Source of the DNA: an uncultured Eubacterium sp.
GTDB lineage: Bacteria; Bacillota; Clostridia; Peptostreptococcales; Anaerovoracaceae
NCBI GenBank assembly: GCA_900551775.1
Contig: URXI01000001.1
Coordinates: 1-51,895, forward strand
Length of the DNA: 51,895 nucleotides
Direction of reading: 5' to 3'
Shown piece after piece: positions 32,663-41,138 of the stretch. The notes beneath the pieces are model-generated. The model did no database searches, was not told the DNA's origin, and saw nothing but the letters and a program-made list of their open reading frames with translations. How positions within the stretch are numbered: the stretch's first letter is position 1; each line of letters begins with the position of its first letter. A program made the translations under genes and the position numbers.

Positions 32663-33860
32663 CTTCCAGTCCTTTCAGAAGAAGCTTTCCTCTGCTGCAA
32701 ATTCGGTTTCCAGTGCTGACCAGTTCCATATCGCTGTCCAGAGCATATAACGGATTGAGCACATACTTTCCGTTTTCGAAGTCTAACAGCTCCTGTACCT
32801 CGATCACCCTTCTTTTTCCATTTTCCAAACGTCCCAGATGAACCATGATGTCGATGCCTTCCACAATCTGCGCTCTGATGGCATCCATGGGAATCTGTGC
32901 CGACATCAGATACATCGCTTCCAGTCGTCTCAGCATGCCGGTCACAGAATTCCCGTGACCTGTCGACATGCTGCCGTCGTGTCCAGTATTCATGGCCTGA
33001 AGCATATCTGCAACTTCTTTGCCCCTCACTTCTCCAACGATGATGCGGTCAGGACGCATCCGCAGGCTGGTCTTGATCAGCATGTCCATGGAAATCTGCC
33101 CCTGTCCCATGGTATTGGCATTGTGGCATTCCATCTGCACCAGATTTTCAATTCGCTCCAACTGCAGTTCTGTCGAGTCTTCTATGACGATGACTCGTTC
33201 CTCGCCAGGTATGTAGTCTGATAGTGCGTTGAGAAAGGTCGTCTTCCCAGAAGAAGTCCCTCCACTGACAAAGATGTTATAGCCGCATTCCACGAGGAGT
33301 TTGAGAAAGTCGGCACATTCCCGCGTCAAAGTTCCCCGGCTGATCATCTCTTCTATGGTAATCCTCTCTTTGGCAAATTTACGGATAGTCAGAACGGGTC
33401 CGCCGACAGCGACGTTTTTGTAAACTGCATTGACACGGGAACCATCTGGCAGTCTGGCATCGAGAATCGGATTCATTTCGTTGATTTCCCGATGTACGCC
33501 GGCGGCGATGTTTCTGATGATTTCTTCCAGTTCCTCCGTGGAGTCAAAGCAATCGAATACAAAACCGATTCCTTCACTGTCCTCAAAGAAAAAGTGGTCT
33601 TTCCCGTTCACCATGATTTCATTGATCGACTCATCTTTGATGTAAGTTTCCAGCATGCCCATTTTGCTTCTAGTCTTAGCATATACCTTTTTAATCAGTT
33701 CTTCGTACTCTTCAAGCTCCAAATCATACTCTCCTTCCAGGACAGTATCTTCAATCAGTTCCATGGCTTCCAGGGTCTGTAAATTATCATTCAATGCCAG
33801 GATTTTATCCTTTACACATTGAATCTGTTCTTCTAATATCTCCTTATTTGTCTGCAGCAC
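32646..33860 (-). CDS. tadA: TadA/CpaF-type pilus assembly ATPase
   Basis: The hexameric secretion ATPase of the Tad pilus, 404 residues. Walker A is SGGTSSGKTTFLNAL, followed by the Asp box VIVIEDSTELQL, Walker B MRPDRIIVGEVRGKE and the His box NTGHDGSMSTGHGNS. An open frame runs 17 codons further into tadZ, but a GTG start (33858-33860, encoding the start of MLQTNKEI) lies nine bases after GGAGG and one base after the tadZ stop, which fits better. Its long helical N-terminus (about 1-75) is typical of clostridial CpaF. Confidence 0.93.
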   Translation of the reverse strand: MLQTNKEILEEQIQCVKDKILALNDNLQTLEAMELIEDTVLEGEYDLELEEYEELIKKVYAKTRSKMGMLETYIKDESINEIMVNGKDHFFFEDSEGIGFVFDCFDSTEELEEIIRNIAAGVHREINEMNPILDARLPDGSRVNAVYKNVAVGGPVLTIRKFAKERITIEEMISRGTLTRECADFLKLLVECGYNIFVSGGTSSGKTTFLNALSDYIPGEERVIVIEDSTELQLERIENLVQMECHNANTMGQGQISMDMLIKTSLRMRPDRIIVGEVRGKEVADMLQAMNTGHDGSMSTGHGNSVTGMLRRLEAMYLMSAQIPMDAIRAQIVEGIDIMVHLGRLENGKRRVIEVQELLDFENGKYVLNPLYALDSDMELVSTGNRICSRGKLLLKGLEDDCRV

Positions 33861-33861
33861 T

Positions 33862-34884
33862 TCAGAGTTCCTCCACGATTTTCTTTGCGATAGCCGCAAT
33901 TTCAATTCCATAATTTCTTGCTAAATTGATTCTCAGCGTTTGTTCATCTTCATCCGGGCGGACTACTTCCCGATCCTCTGATATCCAGATTTCTTCACAG
34001 TCCTCCTGACGCCAGTCGTCACCGGCAAAATTTCTGATAAACAGGTATTTTGCCCCGCCAGCTTTCTTTTTGATTTCCTGGGAAATATGCTTGTAATATG
34101 CAACAGGTTCTCCGTTCTGCCATCGATGGACAAATACGACAAGGTCTGAATTTTCCAGGGCTCTTTTATTCTCTCGGCTGAGACAGCTGCCAATGTCGAT
34201 GAAAAAATAGTCGTACTGGCCCTGTTCATCCACTTTCTTTACCAATTTGGTCATCAGTGCAGGTTTGATATCGTTAAATGATGAATTAACGATATCGGTG
34301 CTGAGGTAGTCCATTTCTTCATCTCTGGTAATAAAACTTTCCAGAGGAAAATCTCTCCCGGCGTCCAGGTAATACAGCAGTTTCAGCAGACCGATCCGGC
34401 TTCCTGCCGCAAGGTACTTTTTTGAATCATCTATCGGACAGAGATTCAGATAGAGAAGTCTGCTGCCATAAATGCTGTGAAGCATCTTTGCTGTTGAAAT
34501 ACAGGTTAATGTCGTTCCGCTGCCACCTGCATCGGAGACAAAGGTGACGAGGCGGCATTTGCATGTTCCCCTGTACTCCAACACTCTGTCTGTCATTTTA
34601 AAATAAATAAAAAGCAGGTCATCTATCATAGTACGACTCTCCTCATATTGGTAAAGCCGATAAGGCGCTGTCTCCAATTGTTTCTGCTGCTGGCTTTTTA
34701 CCAGCTGCACCACATTGGGGCGCCCGTCTTCCTTTGATGACAGAACCATATCCAGCTCTTCTAACGTATCCATGTCGTCCATCAGGACAAACCGAACCGA
34801 CCTGCTCTCTCTGGCGAGTCCAATTGCCAATGCTCTGGCGAAGAGACTGTCATCGTGATAAATGCCCACTCTTATAATTTCCAT
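33862..34884 (-). CDS. tadZ: TadZ/CpaE-like ATPase with atypical Walker A
   Basis: A 340-residue ParA/MinD-superfamily protein, first in the Tad operon. Residues 1-105 form a receiver-like N-domain, and the ATPase domain starts at TFVSDAGGSGTTLT near residue 116. The usual P-loop lysine (GKT/GKS) is absent, as in some described TadZ proteins, while FFIDIGSCL resembles Walker B. TadZ localises pilus assembly at the pole. AAAGGAGG precedes the ATG, and a consensus promoter lies 25-53 bases upstream. Confidence 0.85.
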   Translation of the reverse strand: MEIIRVGIYHDDSLFARALAIGLARESRSVRFVLMDDMDTLEELDMVLSSKEDGRPNVVQLVKSQQQKQLETAPYRLYQYEESRTMIDDLLFIYFKMTDRVLEYRGTCKCRLVTFVSDAGGSGTTLTCISTAKMLHSIYGSRLLYLNLCPIDDSKKYLAAGSRIGLLKLLYYLDAGRDFPLESFITRDEEMDYLSTDIVNSSFNDIKPALMTKLVKKVDEQGQYDYFFIDIGSCLSRENKRALENSDLVVFVHRWQNGEPVAYYKHISQEIKKKAGGAKYLFIRNFAGDDWRQEDCEEIWISEDREVVRPDEDEQTLRINLARNYGIEIAAIAKKIVEEL

Positions 34885-34908
34885 ATTCTTCCTCCTTTCT
34901 CTGAGGAT

Positions 34909-34937
34909 AGAATATCATTTTTGTAAATATATGTCAA
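34909..34937 (-). promoter_or_regulatory. sigma-A promoter of the Tad operon
   Basis: Minus strand TTGACA (34932-34937), 17-base spacer, TATTCT (34909-34914), giving a leader of about 17-20 nt. Confidence 0.75.
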
Positions 34938-34952
34938 CCATATTTTTCTATT

Positions 34953-35648
34953 TTATTTATTATCTGCTAATTCTTTTAATTTTGCCAGCGCATCATTGAG
35001 TCCGCCAATTTCATTGATCAGCCCCATCTTCACTGCATCAGGTCCGAAGAGAACGGTTCCCACATCGTTGGACATATTGCCAGTCTGGTTCATCTTTGCC
35101 TCTACCTCTGTCTTGGCAGCCTGGGAATGCTCCACGATAAAATCGACCACTCGCTCCTGGGTCTTTCTCATATATTCAAAGGTTGCATCTGCAGTTATCA
35201 GTGTGCCGCTGGTTCTGATCGGATGCATGGTCATGGTAGCCGTCTTTGCCACAAAGGAATAATCTGCCGATACTGCCAGCGGAATGCCGATGCTGTGTCC
35301 GCCCCCGATGACCAGCGTCACAGTTGGCTTCGAAAGTGAGGCGATCAGCTCTGCAAGAGCCAGCCCCGCTTCCACATCACCGCCGACAGTATTCAAAATC
35401 AGCAGCAGTCCTTTGATCTCCGGATTTTCTTCTACCGCCACCAGCTGTGGTATCAGATGCTCATATTTGGTCGTCTTATTGTCCGTAGGAAGTGCTGTAT
35501 GCCCTTCGATGCTGCCTATAATGTTGATATACTGAAAGTCACTTTTGAAGGCACTTCCCGTAGACAGTAGTCCAAGTTCTTTGATCAGATCCATGGATTC
35601 TGTGTTTTTTTCTTCTCCCGTGTTGGGTTTTTCTTTTTCTTCACTCAT
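34953..35648 (-). CDS. tepA: TepA-like ClpP-fold serine protease
   Basis: A 231-residue ClpP-class protease of the TepA (YmfB) type, needed in Bacillus for efficient secretion and spore development. The oxyanion strand LNTVGGDVEAG, the nucleophile motif GGGHSIGIP (Ser) and MTMHPIRTSG (His) are present. An open frame continues 63 codons upstream but crosses the divergent ylmC promoter region; the start at MSEEKEKPN with AAAGGG eight bases upstream is chosen. It diverges from ylmC; both are sporulation-linked in Bacillus. Confidence 0.9.
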   Translation of the reverse strand: MSEEKEKPNTGEEKNTESMDLIKELGLLSTGSAFKSDFQYINIIGSIEGHTALPTDNKTTKYEHLIPQLVAVEENPEIKGLLLILNTVGGDVEAGLALAELIASLSKPTVTLVIGGGHSIGIPLAVSADYSFVAKTATMTMHPIRTSGTLITADATFEYMRKTQERVVDFIVEHSQAAKTEVEAKMNQTGNMSNDVGTVLFGPDAVKMGLINEIGGLNDALAKLKELADNK

Positions 35649-35706
35649 ATCTTTTGCCCTTTCATCGTAAAATTTAAGTATATTATTTGCAAAGGATGTG
35701 TGATTT

Positions 35707-35940
35707 ATGCTGTTAAGCGAAATTGGCGATAAAGAAGTCATCGATCTGACGAAAGGAAGCCGCCACGGATCATTTTGGGACGCAGAAATGCTGTTTAACG
35801 AAAGCGATGGAAAGATCAAAGCGCTGCTGGTACCCAATCTGCAGGGAAAAAGCAGGTTTGCCGGCGGTCATGATACGATGCAGCTGCCCTGGGAATCCAT
35901 CGTAAAAATCGGAGAGGATATCATTATTTTCAGATCTTGA
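35707..35940 (+). CDS. YlmC/YmxH family sporulation protein
   Basis: A 77-residue PRC-barrel-like protein. The pattern LLSEIGDKEVIDLTKGSR, then DAEMLF, IKALLVPN and LPWESIVKIGEDIIIF is the YlmC/YmxH signature; Bacillus members are expressed during sporulation, with unknown function. AAAGGATGTG lies upstream of the ATG. It is a single gene divergent from tepA and upstream of the riboflavin promoter. Confidence 0.9.
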   Translation: MLLSEIGDKEVIDLTKGSRHGSFWDAEMLFNESDGKIKALLVPNLQGKSRFAGGHDTMQLPWESIVKIGEDIIIFRS

Positions 35941-35950
35941 CAAAAAAGGA

Positions 35951-35979
35951 TTGACAAATTTTAAAACAGGGTATACAAT
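35951..35979 (+). promoter_or_regulatory. sigma-A promoter of the rib operon
   Basis: TTGACA (35951-35956), 17-base spacer, TACAAT (35974-35979). The start would be about 20 bases before the FMN riboswitch. Confidence 0.85.
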
Positions 35980-36006
35980 TCGTGTTAGTTGAAAAGTACA
36001 TAAAAT

Positions 36007-36117
36007 GATCTTCAGGGCAGGGTGAGATTCCCGATCGGCGGTAAAGTCCGCGAGCGTGAACACGCAGGATTTGGTGAAATTCCAAAACCGACAGTATAGT
36101 CTGGATGGAAGAAGATA
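36007..36117 (+). ncRNA. FMN riboswitch (RFN element)
   Basis: All conserved blocks of the RFN aptamer are seen in order: GATCTTCAGGGCAGGGTG, the CCCGATCGGCGGTAAAGTC block, a variable GCGTG/CACGC hairpin, GGATTTGGTGAAATTCC, CCGACAGTATAGTC and the closing GGATGGAAGAAGAT. The 5' GATCTTC and 3' GAAGATA ends form the P1 stem. With FMN bound, the downstream terminators would form and switch off ribDEBAH. Confidence 0.96.
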
Positions 36118-36151
36118 ACTACAAAAGTAATATGTTTTTGTTTCATTTATT

Positions 36152-36186
36152 TGCTCTGGAATTCCTATATTTCCAGAGCATTTTTT
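36152..36186 (+). terminator. First rib leader terminator
   Basis: TGCTCTGGAA (36152-36161) and TTCCAGAGCA (36171-36180) form a perfect 10-bp stem followed by six T. It lies 34 bases after the aptamer, the expected place of the expression platform. Confidence 0.88.
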
Positions 36187-36214
36187 GTAACCAAAGCTGG
36201 TATTTTGTATTACC

Positions 36215-36248
36215 TGCCCTGAGACCAATCGGTTTCAGGGCATTTTTT
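36215..36248 (+). terminator. Second rib leader terminator in series
   Basis: TGCCCTGAGACC (36215-36226) and GGTTTCAGGGCA (36231-36242) pair over 12 bp with one G-U pair around AATC, followed by six T (36243-36248). It ends four bases before the ribD Shine-Dalgarno (AAGGAGG). Confidence 0.85.
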
Positions 36249-36266
36249 GCATAAGGAGGCTTTGCC

Positions 36267-37373
36267 ATGAGCGACAGAGAATATATGGAGCTGGCCATCA
36301 GGCTGGCGGAAAAAGGAAGAGGCTTTACCAGTCCTAATCCCCTGGTCGGGGCGGTCATCGTCAAAGAAGACCGCGTCATCGGATGCGGCTATCACGAAAA
36401 ATGCGGACAGCTCCACGCAGAGAGGAACGCTCTTGCCTCCTGCAGTGAAGATCCAAAAGGCGCCGCCATCTACGTCACCCTGGAGCCATGCTGCCACTAT
36501 GGCAGGACGCCGCCATGCACAGAGGCCATCATCGAGAGCGGGATTTCCAAGGTCTTCATCGGCTCCCGCGATCCCAATCCCCTGGTCAGCGGCAAAGGCG
36601 TCAAAATCCTTCGGGACGCCGGAATCGAAGTGATTACAGATTTCATGAAGGATGCGTGCGATGCCCTGAACCCGGTATTCTTTCATTACATCACACACAA
36701 GACGCCTTATGTCGTCATGAAATATGCCATGACCATGGACGGCAAAATCGCCACTGTTACAGGAGCTTCAAAATGGATTACTGGTGAAAAAGCGAGAGAA
36801 AATGTGCACAGGGATCGCCATCACTACACAGCCATCATGGTCGGCACTGGTACGGTCATCAAAGACGATCCCCTGTTGACCTGCAGACTTCCAGGCGGCA
36901 CCAATCCAATTCGAGTCATCTGCGACACCGAACTGTCAATCCCAATTACAGCAAAAGTGGTCACTACCACCGGTGAAGCAGCCACCATCATTGCCACCAG
37001 CTGCACCGATCAGCAGAAACAGCAGCCTTACATCGACCAGGGCTGTCGCATCTTAGAAGTTCCCAGGGCAGCAGACGGTCATCTGTCACTGCCCTCCCTG
37101 ATGCAGGATCTAGCCGCAGATGGCATTGACAGTATTCTCTTGGAAGGCGGCGGCACTTTGAACTGGTCGGCTCTGGAAGCCGGTATTGTAAGCAAAGTAC
37201 AGACCTACATCGCGCCGAAAATCTTTGGCGGACAAGATGCCAAAACGCCTGTAGGCGGCAGAGGTGTTACGCTCCCCTCTCTGGCTCACAAACTGCGCAG
37301 TCAGAAAATCATCCCCCTGGGTGATGACATTCTCATAGAAAGTGAGGTGATTCCGTGTTCACAGGAATCATAG
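36267..37373 (+). CDS. ribD: Bifunctional riboflavin deaminase/reductase RibD
   Basis: RibD (368 residues) performs the second and third steps of riboflavin synthesis. The N-terminal deaminase (about 1-145) has the zinc motif HAERNAL and PCCHYGRTPPCTEAI; the C-terminal NADPH reductase (about 146-365) shows KYAMTMDGKIAT and LLEGGGTLNWSAL. AAGGAGG lies seven bases before the ATG. First gene of ribDEBAH; its end overlaps ribE by 19 bases. Confidence 0.97.
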   Translation: MSDREYMELAIRLAEKGRGFTSPNPLVGAVIVKEDRVIGCGYHEKCGQLHAERNALASCSEDPKGAAIYVTLEPCCHYGRTPPCTEAIIESGISKVFIGSRDPNPLVSGKGVKILRDAGIEVITDFMKDACDALNPVFFHYITHKTPYVVMKYAMTMDGKIATVTGASKWITGEKARENVHRDRHHYTAIMVGTGTVIKDDPLLTCRLPGGTNPIRVICDTELSIPITAKVVTTTGEAATIIATSCTDQQKQQPYIDQGCRILEVPRAADGHLSLPSLMQDLAADGIDSILLEGGGTLNWSALEAGIVSKVQTYIAPKIFGGQDAKTPVGGRGVTLPSLAHKLRSQKIIPLGDDILIESEVIPCSQES

Positions 37374-38002
37374 AAGAAATCGGTACAGTCGGCAGCATCC
37401 AGAAAACCGCATCCGCAGCAAAATTGAACATCCGCTGTAATGAAATCCTGGACGACATAAATCTCGGAGACAGCATCGCGGTCAACGGTGTCTGTCTGAC
37501 AGTCACCACCTTTGATCAAGGCGGATTTACCGCAGATGTCATGCATGAGACGCTGAACCGCTCCTCACTGGGCGATTTGAAGCCTGGCAGCCACGTGAAT
37601 CTGGAGCGGGCCATGGCGGCGGGCGGCAGATTTGGCGGCCATATCGTCAGCGGGCACATCGACGGAACCGGCAGTATTGTTAAATTAGAAAAAGATGCCA
37701 ATGCAATCTGGTATACGATCACCTGCGGTCAGCATCTCATGCGCTATATCATCGAAAAAGGCTCTGTCGCCATCGACGGGATCAGCCTTACCGTAGCAAA
37801 GGTCACGAGAGACACCTTCAGCGTCTCCGTCATTCCCCATACCTTGGGCGAGACGATTTTGTCAGAGAAAAAGCCTGGCAATACAGTCAATCTGGAAAAC
37901 GATTGTATCGGAAAATACGTGGAGCATTTGATGCAGTTCGCCGGAGATTCAAAAGAAGAAAGCAAGATTACAGAGAGTTTTTTAATAGAGAACGGATTTT
38001 AA
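37355..38002 (+). CDS. ribE: Riboflavin synthase alpha chain RibE
   Basis: Riboflavin synthase (215 residues) dismutates two lumazine molecules into riboflavin. It begins MFTGIIEEIGTVG at a GTG codon inside ribD, with GAGGTG just upstream, and contains the two lumazine-binding repeats (VNGVCLTVT and IDGISLTVAKV). The repeat GGHIVSGHIDGTG is intact. Translationally coupled to ribD; ribBA follows 12 bases downstream. Confidence 0.96.
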   Translation: MFTGIIEEIGTVGSIQKTASAAKLNIRCNEILDDINLGDSIAVNGVCLTVTTFDQGGFTADVMHETLNRSSLGDLKPGSHVNLERAMAAGGRFGGHIVSGHIDGTGSIVKLEKDANAIWYTITCGQHLMRYIIEKGSVAIDGISLTVAKVTRDTFSVSVIPHTLGETILSEKKPGNTVNLENDCIGKYVEHLMQFAGDSKEESKITESFLIENGF

Positions 38003-38014
38003 CAGGAGGTCAAC

Positions 38015-39220
38015 ATGAAAGATTTTAAATTTAACACGATTCAAGAAGCCTTAGAGGATTTGCGCCAGGGAAAGATCGTCCTCTGTACAGACGATCCCGA
38101 CAGAGAAAACGAGGGTGATTTTATCTGCAGCGCAGAGGCCGCCACCACAGAAAACGTAAACTTCATGGCCATGTACGGCAAGGGGCTGATCTGTATGCCT
38201 ATGAGCGAAAAAATCTGCCGCAGGCTGCAGCTCCCACAGATGGTGGAAGAGAATACTGACAACCACAGCACTGCTTTTACCGTCTCCATCGACCACGTCG
38301 ATACGACCACCGGCATTTCAGCCGAAGAGAGAGGCCTCACTGCCAGAAAGTGCGTCGACCAGGATGCAAAGCCAGAGGATTTCAGACGCCCCGGCCACAT
38401 GTTCCCCCTTCTTGCCAAAAGAAACGGCGTTTTAGAGCGGAACGGCCATACCGAAGCAACCGTGGATCTGATGCGCCTTGCTGGTCTTGAAGAATGCGGC
38501 CTTTGCTGCGAAATCATGAGAGACGACGGCACCATGATGCGCACGCCCGAACTGAAAGAACTGGCCACCAAGCATGGCATCAAATTCATCACCATCAAAG
38601 ACCTGCAGGAGTACAGGAAGATGCACGACCAACTGGTAGAATGCGTCGCCATTACCAAGCTGCCGACAAAATACGGCAACTTCATGGCACACGGTTATGT
38701 GAACAAGCTCAACGGGGAACACCATATCGCCCTGGTCAAGGGAGATATCACAGATGGACAGGATCTGCTCTGCCGCGTGCATTCTGAATGTCTGACAGGA
38801 GATGCCTTTGGCTCCACCAAATGCGACTGCGGACAGCAGCTTGCCGCCGCTTTGACCCAGATTGAAAAAGAAGGCAGAGGCATTCTGCTCTACATGCGCC
38901 AGGAAGGCAGAGGCATCGGCCTGATCAACAAACTGAAGGCTTACGAGCTGCAGGATCAGGGAATGGATACCCTGGAAGCTAATCTTGCCTTGGGTTTTGC
39001 CGGAGATCTGCGGGAATACTACATCGGTGCACAAATTCTCAAAGACCTGGGTGCAAAGACACTCCGCCTGCTGACCAACAACCCGCAGAAGGTCTACGAG
39101 CTAAAAGAGTTCGGCATGGAAATTACCAAACGAGTGCCGATTGAAATGCCCGCTACCACTCACGATCTCTTCTACCTGAAGACCAAACAGGAAAAAATGG
39201 GTCATATCTTAAATTATTAA
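38015..39220 (+). CDS. ribBA: Bifunctional RibBA (DHBP synthase / GTP cyclohydrolase II)
   Basis: A 401-residue fusion making both riboflavin precursors. The DHBP synthase half (about 1-200) has DDPDRENEGDF and HTEATVDLMRLAG; the GTP cyclohydrolase II half (about 205-401) has the zinc motif HSECLTGDAFGSTKCDCG and RQEGRGIGL. AGGAGG precedes the ATG. ribH follows 16 bases after the stop. Confidence 0.97.
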   Translation: MKDFKFNTIQEALEDLRQGKIVLCTDDPDRENEGDFICSAEAATTENVNFMAMYGKGLICMPMSEKICRRLQLPQMVEENTDNHSTAFTVSIDHVDTTTGISAEERGLTARKCVDQDAKPEDFRRPGHMFPLLAKRNGVLERNGHTEATVDLMRLAGLEECGLCCEIMRDDGTMMRTPELKELATKHGIKFITIKDLQEYRKMHDQLVECVAITKLPTKYGNFMAHGYVNKLNGEHHIALVKGDITDGQDLLCRVHSECLTGDAFGSTKCDCGQQLAAALTQIEKEGRGILLYMRQEGRGIGLINKLKAYELQDQGMDTLEANLALGFAGDLREYYIGAQILKDLGAKTLRLLTNNPQKVYELKEFGMEITKRVPIEMPATTHDLFYLKTKQEKMGHILNY

Positions 39221-39236
39221 TCCGGAGGTAAACAAA

Positions 39237-39704
39237 ATGAAAGTATATGAAGGAAAATTAGTATCGAAAGAAATCAAGATCGGCATTGTCTGTGCCAGAT
39301 TCAACGAATTCATCGTAGCCAAACTGCTGGGCGGCGCTTTAGATGGTCTGAAACGTCACGGCGTCATGGAAGAGCAGATCGAAGTGGCATGGTGTCCAGG
39401 GGCTTTTGAAATTCCGCTCGTTGCTCAGAAAATGGTTGGCAGCAAAAAATATGACGCCGTCATTTGCCTGGGCGCCGTCATACGAGGAAACACTTCGCAC
39501 TACGATTTCGTCTGTGCTGAAGTATCCAAAGGCATCGCATCCGTCTCCCTGAGCGCTGACATGCCCGTCATGTTCGGCATTCTCACAACAGACAATATCG
39601 AACAAGCAATTGAAAGAGCCGGCACAAAAGCCGGTAACAAAGGCTACGACTGTGCAGTAGGTGCCATTGAGATGGTGAACCTGATCAGAGAAATCGAAAT
39701 GTAA
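39237..39704 (+). CDS. ribH: 6,7-dimethyl-8-ribityllumazine synthase RibH
   Basis: Lumazine synthase (155 residues), the penultimate riboflavin enzyme, which normally forms a 60-mer capsid. Family motifs RFNEFIVAKLLGGALDGL, WCPGAFEIPL, CLGAVIRGNTSHYDFV and GNKGYDCAVGAIEM are all present. GGAGGT precedes the ATG. It is the last gene of the operon; no strong terminator is visible before the convergent DUF4143 ATPase gene, eight bases away. Confidence 0.97.
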   Translation: MKVYEGKLVSKEIKIGIVCARFNEFIVAKLLGGALDGLKRHGVMEEQIEVAWCPGAFEIPLVAQKMVGSKKYDAVICLGAVIRGNTSHYDFVCAEVSKGIASVSLSADMPVMFGILTTDNIEQAIERAGTKAGNKGYDCAVGAIEMVNLIREIEM

Positions 39705-39711
39705 GGTCTCT

Positions 39712-40938
39712 TTAGAGAAGATGGTAAGGCAGAAGATAATCTTTCTCGTTGATCCGTTTGATTTCTTTACAAGTACATATGATACCGCCGTCGCCCCTGA
39801 CGATTGATTTTCCTTCTAGAAAGTGGAACTTTCTCGTGTCTGATTCCGCAGGGGCTGCGGCCTTTTTTATGTCGAAGGGGTGCACCACGCTGCCTTTCAC
39901 GATGACAGCATCGACTTCTATGGTGCTGGAGTTTCGAAAATAACAAAGCTTGACATCCTCAGATCTGTTGGCTAAACACTTTACCAATTCCATGATAACG
40001 AAGTTTTCAAAATAATCGCCGCTCTCTTTACCTCTCATCAGTTCTTTCGGCGTTTTCCAATTAGAAATATAGGAACAAAAACCCGTATCTGTAAAGTACA
40101 GCTTCGGCTTTTTGATCAGCAGCCTCGATTCGTCGTTTTCATAGGTTTCCAGCAGATAGATAATTCCCATATCTATCAAGATGTTCAGCCAGCTGATGGC
40201 CGTTGGAGCGGAGATTCCAGCAGCCAATGCCAGCCTTCTCACTGACAGAACCCTGCAGATATTGACAGCACAGGCAGCCAGAAAATCACTGACTTCTGCC
40301 GGACGATGGATTTTTCTATTCAGCCCTATCTGATACATCACACTTTCATAGAAATAATGCCAAAAATACTTTGCCTTGTCATCCTGCCCGATGTCCTTCA
40401 TCTTTGGCAGACCACCCTGCCAGATACTGCGAAAAGTACCCAGCGCGCTTTGCTGCGGCATGTACTGCTCTCTGCTTTTCATCGACTCATAGGTAAAATC
40501 AAGAGAAGACGGCATTGCGATTCCCTCTTTCTCCCATATAGAAAGGCCATACATCTCCAAAACGACTGCATTCTCACCCATGATCTTCTTAAACTGCTCT
40601 ATAAATGAAGCCTTTGGCTGGCAGGCCAGCCAGAACAGCCCCGTTTCTTCGCTGTGATCACAGATTTCTTTTATTTTATGTAAGATGGAAGGCGCAAAAT
40701 GCAATTCGTCGATGATGATAGGAAGTCTGAAAATTTCGAAGAACAAATCAGGTTCAGTATCTGCCAATGTACGCGGGTGCAGATCGTCCAGCGATACATA
40801 CATCCGTTTTTCTCCCTGCGATAGATGTCTCATCATAGTAGTCTTGCCAATCTGGTCCGCTCCGACGACTAGAACGGCCTTATGTGTCCGGCTTGCTTCC
40901 AGAAAAGCATCTTCTATGCTTCTTTTGATATACTCCAT
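39712..40938 (-). CDS. DUF4143-family ATP-binding protein
   Basis: A 408-residue AAA-type ATPase of the widespread DUF4143 group. Walker A reads GADQIGKTTM (shifted from the usual GPRQVGKT), Walker B IIIDELHF; a winged-helix region (VRRLALAAGISAPTAISWL) leads to the C-terminal nuclease-fold domain with YFENFVIMELVK and YFRNSSTIEVDAVI. These proteins are variable accessory genes of unknown function. GAGGAGG precedes the ATG. It stands alone between the rib operon and the acyl-CoA synthetase gene. Confidence 0.87.
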   Translation of the reverse strand: MEYIKRSIEDAFLEASRTHKAVLVVGADQIGKTTMMRHLSQGEKRMYVSLDDLHPRTLADTEPDLFFEIFRLPIIIDELHFAPSILHKIKEICDHSEETGLFWLACQPKASFIEQFKKIMGENAVVLEMYGLSIWEKEGIAMPSSLDFTYESMKSREQYMPQQSALGTFRSIWQGGLPKMKDIGQDDKAKYFWHYFYESVMYQIGLNRKIHRPAEVSDFLAACAVNICRVLSVRRLALAAGISAPTAISWLNILIDMGIIYLLETYENDESRLLIKKPKLYFTDTGFCSYISNWKTPKELMRGKESGDYFENFVIMELVKCLANRSEDVKLCYFRNSSTIEVDAVIVKGSVVHPFDIKKAAAPAESDTRKFHFLEGKSIVRGDGGIICTCKEIKRINEKDYLLPYHLL

Positions 40939-40989
40939 CTGTCCTCCTCTCCAGAATAAGTCCCAAATATCTATAATATTGAAAGAAAT

Positions 40990-41029
40990 AAAGACCCTGT
41001 GTCAGAGCTGCGTCTGGCACAAGGTCTTT
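40990..41029 (-). terminator. Hairpin between acyl-CoA synthetase and ATPase genes
   Basis: AAAGACC...GGTCTTT outer arms with an inner TGTGTCAGA/TCTGGCACA stem give a long near-perfect hairpin. On the minus strand a T-rich stretch follows. It probably ends the acyl-CoA synthetase transcript, 110 bases after its stop; nothing else is visible in that stretch. Confidence 0.65.
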
Positions 41030-41138
41030 CTCATGTTGAGATATTAAAAGCGGCGCAAAGCTCTCATCAGCTCTTATAAAGCTCGTCTATAGATTTCCAG
41101 AACCTGGCTTCCAGTCAATGGAACATAAGTGTCAGTAT

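Noticed and set aside
39702..39725. TCTCTTTAGAGA palindrome as ribH terminator
   Set aside because: Only 5-6 bp without GC clamp or T-run; too weak to call.
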